Below are positions 1 to 6,486 of a stretch of DNA of 14,317 bases, piece after piece. This stretch comes from Bacteroidota bacterium (GTDB lineage Bacteria; Bacteroidota; Bacteroidia; JAADEI01), in assembly GCA_015490475.1 (NCBI GenBank), contig WFXT01000208.1:1-14317 (forward strand), in the 5' to 3' direction. The notes beneath the pieces are model-generated. The model saw nothing but the letters and a program-made list of their open reading frames with translations, searched no databases and was not told the DNA's origin. Both the position numbers and the translations under genes were made by a program. Numbering within the stretch: position 1 is the first letter of the stretch; each line of letters opens with the position of its first letter.

Positions 1-361
1 ACTTGCTCTTGGAAGTTGTTTTCTTCTTATTCTTCAATTGCACTCCATTAGCAGGAACAAATCTAACATAAGGAGTGGCAATTGGAGTGTCAGAAACTAC
101 TTTCATGGTATTAACTTTTCCTGAATCACTACTAACCTTAGCATAATATTTATTACTCCCTTGTGTTCTTGGCTTTGGTGAAGTTGAAGAATTACTATAT
201 TTTCCTATATACCTATTTCTTACATGCTCAGTATGGTTTTCTTGAACACCCACTTGCTGAGCTTTAACTACATCTAAACTACCGATTACAAGTCCGACAG
301 TAACAAATGCCAACCTTAACACAGTTCTTGCAAACCCTCCAAAGCTTAACTTAACAATCAT
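1..361 (-). CDS. secreted protein of unknown function, N-terminal part only
   Basis: The reading frame opens with ATG at 361-359 and stays open for 120 codons to the left edge, so the C-terminus lies outside the window. Residues 1-34 look like a Sec signal peptide: a basic start (Lys4, Arg12, Arg16), a hydrophobic stretch at about 17-29, and a likely cleavage site after VVKA at Ala34, before Gln-Gln. The mature part is polar and rich in Ser, Thr, Lys and Asn, ending at the edge in a Lys/Ser/Thr-rich run (NKKKTTSKSK). No domain is recognised. The start lies 23 bases after the stop of the upstream VGIGT-repeat gene with no promoter-like element between, so the two are probably co-transcribed. 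The signal peptide and clean frame make a real gene likely; function is unknown. Confidence 0.72.
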   Translation of the reverse strand, partial: MIVKLSFGGFARTVLRLAFVTVGLVIGSLDVVKAQQVGVQENHTEHVRNRYIGKYSNSSTSPKPRTQGSNKYYAKVSSDSGKVNTMKVVSDTPIATPYVRFVPANGVQLKNKKKTTSKSK

Positions 362-384
362 ATTGACACTCTTTTGCCTTTTGA

Positions 385-1044
385 TTAGTCAAATATTGTC
401 AAGACAGCATGGTCTCCAGTTGCAGATGTGGGATTAATTTCAACTCGCCATGGTGATGTAGCCCACGATACATATATGTCCCACTGTAATTTAATAGTGA
501 CACTACTTCCCGGTGTTACAGAGACAGGAACACCTGCAAAAGCAACCTCTCCACTTGTTACCATACTCCATCCACTCACGTCATCATAGTCAAAATCAGT
601 AATTATGGCTGCCGCTCTAGCCACTTGGGTGCCATTGACAGTTATACGACCAATTACGATTGCCTGTCCAGTTTGTGCTAATCCAGAGTTATCGGTAAGA
701 CGAGCCGAGAAAGATGCAAACACAAAAACTGCTGAATGCTTTGGAGTAAATGTTATAGTAAGGATATCTTGCCACGCCCCTGGTGACGTATGTGTTAAAA
801 TTGTGTTTAGTTGTGCAGATTGAACATTGGTTCCATAAACGGGAATCACAGCAAAAGGGTCCTGCCACTGAGGCACCGTCCCTGCTCCCTGTGAAACCAG
901 TATATATCCGGGTGTTCCTGGATTACCACCTGGTCTGAAATCACCATCTATTTGCAGGTTTCCTGCCACATGAAGTTTAGCAGCTGGAGTGACAGTGCCA
1001 ATTCCCACGTTTGTTCCATCGTCATAGATTATTGCATCGCACAA
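385..1044 (-). CDS. C-terminal part of VGIGT-repeat tail-fibre-like surface protein, downstream of an in-frame TAG
   Basis: This 219-codon frame (TTG start, TAA stop) is in the same frame as 1057-1518 and is separated from it by one TAG at 1057-1059. Only four codons (Thr-Gly-Ser-Glu) lie between that TAG and the TTG. The frame has no internal ATG until residue 158, no good Shine-Dalgarno sequence before the TTG and no signal peptide, so it is poorly equipped as an independent gene. Its first residues (LCDAIIYDDGTNVGIGT) look like the middle of a repeat junction, not a natural N-terminus. It holds a second VGIGTxTPxxxLHVxG module at about residues 13-60, then a beta-rich domain of about 145 residues, rich in Val/Ile/Thr/Ser, that I do not recognise. 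Most likely it was, or is by readthrough, the C-terminal 60% of a single 377-residue secreted protein. Independent expression from the TTG is possible but less likely. Confidence 0.6.
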   Translation of the reverse strand: MCDAIIYDDGTNVGIGTVTPAAKLHVAGNLQIDGDFRPGGNPGTPGYILVSQGAGTVPQWQDPFAVIPVYGTNVQSAQLNTILTHTSPGAWQDILTITFTPKHSAVFVFASFSARLTDNSGLAQTGQAIVIGRITVNGTQVARAAAIITDFDYDDVSGWSMVTSGEVAFAGVPVSVTPGSSVTIKLQWDIYVSWATSPWRVEINPTSATGDHAVLTIFD

Positions 1045-1056
1045 CTCTGAACCTGT

Positions 1057-1059
1057 CTA
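1057..1059 (-). other. in-frame TAG interrupting the VGIGT-repeat surface protein
   Basis: On the coding strand the codons read GTT CAG AAA TAG ACA GGT TCA GAG TTG, giving VQK-stop-TGSEL. The frame is open on both sides: 153 codons from the ATG at 1518 and 223 codons down to TAA at 385. One base change could produce TAG from TGG (Trp) or from TAT/TAC (Tyr). General TAG recoding is unlikely because the SDH protease gene at 6477 ends in TAG, just inside the overlapping tadA start. Confidence 0.8.
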
Positions 1060-1518
1060 TTTCTGAACATAGTTAGTACCAGCGGAAGCACATAAAGACG
1101 CTATTCCGCTTGATGGTCCCGGCTGTTGAACTTGCCATTGGGTTCCATCCCAAACCAGAATATCGCCTGCAGAAGAACCATTTATTAAAGTTATTGGGGA
1201 GGATGGTGTTCCATTTCCAACCAAAGGGGATGTCGTAACTGCCGTTTGAGAACCCCAATTGTCTCCTCCTGATATAGCACCCCATGTGCCATCACCCCTC
1301 AATATCCTTGTAGAATCACCTGGAAATCCAATTGTATCAAGGACTCCTGTGGACCCAACAACTAAAATAGCTCCTCCTGGATGTGCAAGGCTCTCAAACC
1401 TGATTTGTCCAACAACGTGGAAATCGTGAGTGGGAGTAGTAGTTCCTATTCCAACCTTCTGTGCATAAGTGCAAAAAGATAGAGTAACCGCCGCCAAAGA
1501 TGCAACTTTAGTCTTCAT
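1057..1518 (-). CDS. N-terminal part of VGIGT-repeat tail-fibre-like secreted protein
   Basis: This 153-codon frame starts at ATG 1518, preceded by a purine run (AAGGGGGGA) that could act as a ribosome binding site. Residues 1-19 form a short signal peptide ending in TYA, before Gln20. A VGIGTTTPxxxFHVVG module follows at about 22-65, then a linker with LRGDGTWG, WDGTQWQV and a Cys-Ala-Ser-Ala-Gly-Thr-Asn-Tyr-Val motif just before the TAG stop. These modules are common in Bacteroidota surface proteins and resemble the repeated shaft segments of phage tail fibres; the exact role is unknown. The frame continues past the TAG into 385-1044, so this is best read as the first 40% of one gene broken or regulated by that codon. 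A -7 promoter element lies at 1551-1558. If translation does stop at the TAG, the product would be a short exported protein with a single repeat module. Confidence 0.75.
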   Translation of the reverse strand: MKTKVASLAAVTLSFCTYAQKVGIGTTTPTHDFHVVGQIRFESLAHPGGAILVVGSTGVLDTIGFPGDSTRILRGDGTWGAISGGDNWGSQTAVTTSPLVGNGTPSSPITLINGSSAGDILVWDGTQWQVQQPGPSSGIASLCASAGTNYVQK

Positions 1519-1550
1519 TGTCCCCCCTTTTTGTGTTATATTTCGTTTTA

Positions 1551-1558
1551 CAAATATA
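1551..1558 (-). promoter_or_regulatory. Bacteroidota -7 promoter element for the VGIGT-repeat gene
   Basis: The minus strand reads TATATTTG, an exact match to the Bacteroidota consensus TAnnTTTG, 32 bases upstream of the ATG at 1518. A start of transcription a few bases downstream would leave a leader of about 25 bases containing the purine-rich run at 1520-1528. No TTTG -33 box is seen at the usual distance. The element lies in the 88-base gap after pyrG, so the gene probably has its own promoter. Confidence 0.5.
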
Positions 1559-1606
1559 CGAAATTTTACCTAAATAGGTTATGTTCCTAATAAGTCAAGT
1601 AAAAAA

Positions 1607-3244
1607 TCAAGATGTCTCTACTTGCTTTATTTTTTGCATACTATATTTAATAGCAGCTTCAACGAATGATTTGAACAGGGGATGGGGATTAGCAACAGTG
1701 CTCTTGTATTCTGGATGGAATTGAACTCCTACGAACCATGGATGCCCTTTCAATTCCACCATTTCAACCAGATTGGTCTCTGGATTGATACCAGAGGGAA
1801 TTAAACCTTTAGATTTGAGAGCCTCAACAAATTTGTTGTTTACTTCATAACGATGTCTGTGTCTTTCATATATAAGATGTTTTTTATAGGCTTTAAAAGC
1901 AATAGATGACTCATCGGGAATATAGCATGGATAGGCACCAAGACGCATAGTGCCTCCCTTCCTTGTTATTTTTTTCTGTTCTTCCATCAAGTCAATAACA
2001 GGATAGGGGGTATTTGAGTCAAATTCCGTTGAATTAGCCCCTTGCATTCCCAGAACATTACGAGCAAATTCAATCACTGCACACTGCATGCCCAGACATA
2101 TCCCGAAAAATGGAATGTTGTTCTCACGCACATACCTAATAGCAGTAATTTTCCCTTCAATTCCCCTTTTACCGAAGCCAGGGGCAACAAGCACCCCATC
2201 TAAATCCCTCAACAATCTGTCCACATTCTCCTCATTGATGTGTTCTGAATGGATGTATTGCAGATTAACTTTAACATTATGATAAGCACCGGCATGAATA
2301 AATGCTTCTCTGATTGAGATGTATGCATCCTTAAGTTCTACATATTTTCCGACAAGCCCTATTGTGATTTCACGAGAAGGATTTTTCAGCTTTTTAAGGA
2401 AATCAAACCAGTCGGACATTTCAGGAGGGTCATGCCTTAGTGGAAGATTTAATTTTTTCAGAACCACCACATCTAACTGTTCCTTTAACATTTGCACTGG
2501 AACGTCATATATGCTATCAACATCAATGGCTTCAATGACAGCCTGTGGTTCCACGTTGCAAAACAGGGCTATCTTCTCACGGATATTTTTCTGAAGTGGT
2601 ATTTCAGTTCTGCACGCTATGACATCGGGTTGAATACCGCTTGATTGAAGTGTTCTAACAGAATGTTGAGTAGGCTTGGTTTTCAGTTCTCCGGCACTTC
2701 TCAGATAGGGCAGTAAAGTAAGATGCACAAAAGCAGTATTATCCTGACCCAGTTCCCACCTGAGTTGTCTAATGGCTTCAATAAATGGTTGTGCTTCAAT
2801 ATCACCTACTGTACCTCCTATTTCCACTATGACAATATCAAAGTCTCCCGATTCTCCAAGTTCTTTTATCCTACGTTTTATCTCATCAGTGATATGAGGA
2901 ATCATTTGCACTGTCTTGCCCAGATAGGCTCCTTCTCGCTCTTTGTTAATAACAGAAAGAAATACCTGCCCTGCTGTAACGTTATTAAGACGAGAAGTTG
3001 GTTGATTAAGAAACCTCTCATAGTGTCCAAGGTCTAAGTCTGTTTCTGCACCATCGTCAGTGACATAACATTCACCGTGTTCATAAGGATTTAGTGTTCC
3101 CGGGTCAACGTTCAAGTATGGATCAAGTTTCTGTATAGTAACTCTATATCCACGAGCCTGAAGGAGTTTGCCAAGTGAAGCAGCGAGAATGCCTTTCCCC
3201 AATGACGAAGTAACACCTCCTGTGATGAAAATATACTTAAGCAC
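1607..3244 (-). CDS. pyrG: CTP synthase
   Basis: The 545-residue product has the normal full length for CTP synthase, the cytosolic enzyme that makes CTP from UTP, ATP and glutamine. The N-terminal synthetase domain (about 1-270) opens with the family signature KYIFITGGVTSSLGKG and its P-loop at 13-18, and carries EIGGTVGDIE at 141-150. The C-terminal class I glutamine amidotransferase domain (about 293-540) has GFGKRG at 356-361, the nucleophile Cys383 in GICLGMQ, the RHRHRYEVN segment at 461-469, and catalytic His510 and Glu512 in FHPE. Translation starts at GTG (3242-3244). An in-frame TAG lies six codons upstream and no ATG is close, and homology begins right at this start, so GTG is well supported. 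The stop is TGA. The gene follows the YugP-like gene by 59 bases on the same strand; a weak -7-like TAATTTAG lies at 3260-3267. Confidence 0.98.
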   Translation of the reverse strand: MLKYIFITGGVTSSLGKGILAASLGKLLQARGYRVTIQKLDPYLNVDPGTLNPYEHGECYVTDDGAETDLDLGHYERFLNQPTSRLNNVTAGQVFLSVINKEREGAYLGKTVQMIPHITDEIKRRIKELGESGDFDIVIVEIGGTVGDIEAQPFIEAIRQLRWELGQDNTAFVHLTLLPYLRSAGELKTKPTQHSVRTLQSSGIQPDVIACRTEIPLQKNIREKIALFCNVEPQAVIEAIDVDSIYDVPVQMLKEQLDVVVLKKLNLPLRHDPPEMSDWFDFLKKLKNPSREITIGLVGKYVELKDAYISIREAFIHAGAYHNVKVNLQYIHSEHINEENVDRLLRDLDGVLVAPGFGKRGIEGKITAIRYVRENNIPFFGICLGMQCAVIEFARNVLGMQGANSTEFDSNTPYPVIDLMEEQKKITRKGGTMRLGAYPCYIPDESSIAFKAYKKHLIYERHRHRYEVNNKFVEALKSKGLIPSGINPETNLVEMVELKGHPWFVGVQFHPEYKSTVANPHPLFKSFVEAAIKYSMQKIKQVETS

Positions 3245-3303
3245 TCTCTTTTGTTTTGACTAAATTACGTAATCCTGAATGTAGAAAAATACCAGTATAT
3301 CAA

Positions 3304-3990
3304 TCAATCATCTCTGGTTGCACTCAAGAAAATGCTTAGATAATATAGCAAGGAGGCTAAGGAAGATAGTGCGGCGACCACATAGGTCATAGCTGCCCAC
3401 TTCAATGCATCATAAACCATTGGATATTCAACCTCTGACACCACGTTTCGCTGTTTAACCCAAGCAAGAGCGCGTCGTGAAGCATCAAATTCCACAGGAA
3501 GTGTAACAAAGGCAAATAGTGTTGTGGTAGCAAAAAGAATTATACCGAACAATAACAATTGTGGAAAAACATTTAGAAGCAGGAGTCCTGCGAGGATAAC
3601 CCATTGCACTATCATTGAACTAAACTGAACAACGGGCACCAGAGCAGAACGAACCTGCAAGAAGAAATATCCCTGTGCATGCTGAACGGCGTGTCCGCAC
3701 TCATGCGCTGCTACAGCAGCTGCTGCTACACTTCTTCCATGATATACTTCAGGGCTGAGAGAAATTGTCTTAGTAACCGGATTATAGTGGTCAGTAAGGA
3801 ATCCTCTACCCTCAACAATTTTAACGTCATAAATACCATAATCACGGAGCATTTTCTCTGCCACTTCCCGTCCCGTCATGCCCGTTGACAAAGGCGTAGC
3901 AAGATACTTCTGAAAGCGATTCCTGAACTTCATTTGAACGATGAGTCCAATGATAAAAACTGCTATCAATAGAAGCCATCCAAAGACCAT
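3304..3990 (-). CDS. YugP-family membrane zinc metallopeptidase
   Basis: This 228-residue protein matches the YugP-type neutral zinc metallopeptidases (Zn_peptidase_2), which are membrane-anchored and whose substrates are mostly unknown. It has an N-terminal membrane helix (about 3-20), the zinc site HECGH at 96-100 (His96 and His100 as ligands, Glu97 catalytic), two hydrophobic segments at about 117-140 and 143-163, then LPVEFDASRRAL at 164-175, where Glu167 is the likely third zinc ligand. A last membrane segment spans about 200-222. Length and motif order fit a complete family member. The ATG at 3990 begins directly with the first helix. It lies 26 bases downstream of the small membrane-protein gene at 4017-4337 and 59 bases upstream of pyrG, so these three may share a transcript. 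The family call is firm; the physiological role is not known. Confidence 0.92.
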   Translation of the reverse strand: MVFGWLLLIAVFIIGLIVQMKFRNRFQKYLATPLSTGMTGREVAEKMLRDYGIYDVKIVEGRGFLTDHYNPVTKTISLSPEVYHGRSVAAAAVAAHECGHAVQHAQGYFFLQVRSALVPVVQFSSMIVQWVILAGLLLLNVFPQLLLFGIILFATTTLFAFVTLPVEFDASRRALAWVKQRNVVSEVEYPMVYDALKWAAMTYVVAALSSLASLLYYLSIFLSATRDD

Positions 3991-4016
3991 AACTCTGTTT
4001 ATTTTTCTTGTTTAGA

Positions 4017-4337
4017 TTAAATCTTATTAATGTCTGATTGGTTCCCTTCCTCAGGCAAAATGTAAGGCAACGGTTTGAATAACCTATCCATGCGAACAAC
4101 TGAAAGGCGCCACAAAATGCTATTATACATATCAACCCTGCAATTATACCTGTTTATTCTTTCTTGATACAGGGAAATTTTACCAACTGATAGCGCTTCC
4201 ATTAGTTCTTTATGTTCCTTTTTAAGCGATGCATACAAAAAGTAAGTATAAACCAATATTGCTACGATGCCGAGCAAAACCAGAGAAACAATAAGCATCA
4301 CCATGCGATATACAAAGATAATCCAAAACATTGACAC
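4017..4337 (-). CDS. small single-span membrane protein of unknown function
   Basis: This 106-codon frame starts with GTG (4335-4337); an ATG two codons in (4329-4331) is an equally good start. Residues about 5-33 are strongly hydrophobic and form one membrane helix. A charged segment follows (KKEHKELMEAL) that is likely helical, possibly coiled, and then a basic, aromatic tail. No family is recognised. The gene is 26 bases upstream of the YugP-like peptidase on the same strand, so the two probably form one unit and the product could be an anchor or partner of the peptidase; that is inference. Its start is only 20 bases from the divergent recN start. A competing 97-codon frame on the same strand (3842-4135) overlaps both this gene and the peptidase and has no recognisable features. 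Confidence 0.6.
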   Translation of the reverse strand: MSMFWIIFVYRMVMLIVSLVLLGIVAILVYTYFLYASLKKEHKELMEALSVGKISLYQERINRYNCRVDMYNSILWRLSVVRMDRLFKPLPYILPEEGNQSDINKI

Positions 4338-4342
4338 TTGTT

Positions 4343-4350
4343 TAATTTTG
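4343..4350 (+). promoter_or_regulatory. Bacteroidota -7 promoter element for recN
   Basis: TAATTTTG matches the TAnnTTTG consensus exactly and ends 7 bases before the recN ATG at 4358. A transcript starting 4-8 bases downstream would begin at or next to the start codon, so the mRNA may be leaderless or nearly so. No TTTG -33 box is visible at the usual spacing. The element lies inside the 20-base gap between recN and the divergent small membrane-protein gene. Confidence 0.45.
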
Positions 4351-4357
4351 AACCTGT

Positions 4358-6034
4358 ATGCTAAAAACTCTTACACTAAAACGGTACCTTCTGATTGAAG
4401 AGGCAGAACTGCATTTTACAAAGGGCTTAAATGTATTAACTGGAGAGACTGGTTCCGGAAAATCCGTTTTGGTAGGGAGTCTTTCAGTATTATCAGGCAG
4501 TCGTGTAGATAAAGATATGTTACGATATCCTGACCAGAAAGCTATTGTGGAAGCTCTCTGGGACGTTAAAGACGACCGAGTTGTCAATTGGCTTAAAGAA
4601 AGGGACTTATATGAAGGCGATGAAGTCATCATAAGAAGGGAATTATTGCCTTCTGGCAGGACAAGAGCATTTATTAACGACACGCCGGTATCCGTGAGTG
4701 ATTTGCGTGAGCTGGGCGGAATGCTTGTCCAGATTCAAACGCAACACGGTCTGCTACAACTAAAAAATCCTGCTTTTGCTTTAGAGCTTGTTGATTCACT
4801 ACTTGAAGACACGGCTCTGTTAAATAAATACAGGTCATTATGGCAAGAGATCCAAAGTCTTATAAAGAAGCAAAGTAGTCTATTAGAAGAAATTCAAGAC
4901 ATAGCACGGACAAGAGATTGGCTTGAAGAGCAAAAGAGAGAATTGGAGCAGATTCCTCTTGATGAATTTGCAGATAGGGACATAGACGAGGAAATAGCCC
5001 TGCTTGAAAATGTTGATACTGCAATATATCATCTTGGACAGGCATTGAACTTTCTATCTGATGACGAAATATCTGCTGAAGCATTGATATATAAGGCTAT
5101 TAGCGAACTGAAAGCACTTCAAAACATTTTAAAGGATGTTGACAGATTAATAGAAGCACTTGAAAGTGCAATATTGCAGATAAAAGACACTTCCGAAGAA
5201 GTGAGGAGCAAAATTGAACAATTGCAAGAACAAGTAGAGAATATAGAAACCTTGAGAAATGTAGTTGAGCAAATAAATCATTTAAAGTTCAAATTCAACG
5301 TATCAAGCGTGAAAGACCTGATAAAAAAACGAGAAGAAATAAACAGAAAACTTGAGATTATAGAAAACATTGACAGTGAAATACAGTTTATTGAGGAACA
5401 ACTCAAGCGTCTCAGACAAGACCTAATTACAGTGGGCAAGCAGCTCAGTGCAGCCAGACAAAAAGTAGCCAGTGATATTGAAAAAATGCTAAATGATATG
5501 CTACAAGAATTAAATTTATCTTATGCAAGAATCAAAATAGAACACAGAGAGACACTGGAGCCAACACCGTCTGGACTGGATATATTCACGATTTTATTTT
5601 CCGCCGACCAGGGGACAACCTTTAAACCTGTTTACGAAGTGGCATCGGGAGGCGAATTAGCTCGACTGATGTTAGCAATTCAAGCAATAGTAAGCAAAAA
5701 GAGGTCCCTACCAACGCTTGTTCTTGATGAAGTGGATACAGGCATTTCTGGAGAGACAGCACGTCGTGTGGCAAAATTCATGAGGTATCTTGGACAACGT
5801 GTACAGATAATTGCCATTACACACTTGCCGGCAGTGGCGGCATCAGCGCACCACCACATAGCTATTGCTAAAGATTTTGATGAAACAGGAAAACCCACAG
5901 CCTTCTTTAAAGAACTCTTCTCAGAAGACGAACAAGTCAAAGAAATAGCCAGAATCATGGCTGGCAAAGGGGTTACACAAACAGTTTTAGAGAGCGCCAG
6001 AGAACTGATTAAAGAAATGCAAAGTACACCTTAA
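4358..6034 (+). CDS. recN: DNA repair protein RecN
   Basis: RecN is an SMC-like ATPase of the cytosol that acts in double-strand break repair. The 558-residue product has the expected length and layout. The N-terminal ATPase half carries Walker A GETGSGKS at 29-36 and the segment VQIQTQHG at about 124-131. A long coiled coil rich in Glu, Lys, Leu and Gln spans about 155-375. The C-terminal half carries the ABC signature ASGGELARL at 429-437, Walker B TLVLDEVDTG at 453-462 (Asp457, Glu458) and the switch His in AITHLP at 487-492. The ATG at 4358 begins directly with the conserved first strand. It is the only plus-strand gene here, divergent from the small membrane-protein gene and convergent with tadA, whose stop is 8 bases from the recN TAA; no hairpin terminator is seen between them. 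The closely spaced upstream -7 element suggests a very short mRNA leader. Confidence 0.97.
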   Translation: MLKTLTLKRYLLIEEAELHFTKGLNVLTGETGSGKSVLVGSLSVLSGSRVDKDMLRYPDQKAIVEALWDVKDDRVVNWLKERDLYEGDEVIIRRELLPSGRTRAFINDTPVSVSDLRELGGMLVQIQTQHGLLQLKNPAFALELVDSLLEDTALLNKYRSLWQEIQSLIKKQSSLLEEIQDIARTRDWLEEQKRELEQIPLDEFADRDIDEEIALLENVDTAIYHLGQALNFLSDDEISAEALIYKAISELKALQNILKDVDRLIEALESAILQIKDTSEEVRSKIEQLQEQVENIETLRNVVEQINHLKFKFNVSSVKDLIKKREEINRKLEIIENIDSEIQFIEEQLKRLRQDLITVGKQLSAARQKVASDIEKMLNDMLQELNLSYARIKIEHRETLEPTPSGLDIFTILFSADQGTTFKPVYEVASGGELARLMLAIQAIVSKKRSLPTLVLDEVDTGISGETARRVAKFMRYLGQRVQIIAITHLPAVAASAHHHIAIAKDFDETGKPTAFFKELFSEDEQVKEIARIMAGKGVTQTVLESARELIKEMQSTP

Positions 6035-6042
6035 AATCATTC

Positions 6043-6486
6043 TTATTCCATCATACGTTTCAACTGAAAAAACTCTTTAATAAGTCGTTCGGATTCGTTT
6101 TTTAAAATACCTTCATGCACTTCCACAGATTCATGAATCAAGTGCGGACTAAAAGCGCGATATCCTCTTTGATAGTCTGGTGCAGCAAAAACCACCCTGC
6201 TTACCTGAGCAAGGTTCAAGGCATAAGCACACATAGGGCATGGTTCCAGAGTTACGTATATTGTGCAATCCCACAAATACTTTTGATTTAAAGCATTTGA
6301 TGCAGCGGTAATAGCGAGCATTTCGGCGTGAGCAGTAGCATCATTAAGTTTTTCCACCTGATTATGAGCACGAGCTATTATCCTGCCATTTCTGACTATT
6401 ACGGCACCAACAGGAACTTCGTCTTCTTGGAATGCTTTCTGTGCTTCCTGAAGGGCAACCTGCATCCAGAACTTATCTATGTCCAT
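6043..6486 (-). CDS. tadA: tRNA-specific adenosine deaminase (A34 to inosine)
   Basis: The 147-residue product is a cytidine/deoxycytidylate deaminase-fold enzyme with the TadA pattern. TadA converts adenosine 34 in the tRNA anticodon to inosine for wobble decoding. Visible features are EVPVGAVIV near 23-31, the Asn-containing HNQVE at 41-45, the zinc/proton-shuttle motif HAE at 53-55 and the zinc-binding PCPMC at 82-86 with Cys83 and Cys86. The C-terminal FF region fits the family. The usual CAGA after the second Cys reads CAYA here, a mild deviation, so a related nucleoside or guanine deaminase cannot be fully excluded. The ATG overlaps the last 10 bases of the SDH protease gene (ATGGACATAG), suggesting translational coupling; it is the last gene of the four-gene unit beginning at 9747. 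Confidence 0.9.
   Translation of the reverse strand: MDIDKFWMQVALQEAQKAFQEDEVPVGAVIVRNGRIIARAHNQVEKLNDATAHAEMLAITAASNALNQKYLWDCTIYVTLEPCPMCAYALNLAQVSRVVFAAPDYQRGYRAFSPHLIHESVEVHEGILKNESERLIKEFFQLKRMME

Noticed and set aside
605..823. Plus-strand frame opposite the VGIGT-repeat gene, and similar antisense frames within pyrG, recN, the SDH protease and the CocE-family gene
   Set aside because: They lie wholly inside well-supported genes on the other strand, lack recognisable motifs, and are typical antisense shadows.
1042..1044. TTG as a genuine independent start for the 219-codon frame
   Set aside because: There is no ribosome-binding-like sequence, no promoter element and no signal peptide, and the frame joins the upstream half across a single stop codon; kept as a low-probability alternative only.
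1057..1059. General reassignment of TAG to an amino acid in this organism
   Set aside because: The SDH protease gene ends at TAG exactly at its overlap with tadA, a normal operon junction, and all other genes are uninterrupted; one in-frame TAG is not evidence of recoding.
1568..1579. Inverted repeat acctaaataggt after pyrG, considered as a terminator
   Set aside because: The stem is only 4-5 base pairs, AT-rich, and is not followed by a convincing T run on the pyrG strand.
3842..4135. A 97-codon minus-strand frame between the YugP-like gene and the small membrane-protein gene
   Set aside because: It overlaps both real genes in another frame, has no recognisable domain, and its composition looks like out-of-frame translation of those genes.
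6035..6042. Bidirectional terminator between convergent recN and tadA
   Set aside because: Only 8 bases separate the stops and no hairpin is visible there; transcripts probably overlap.
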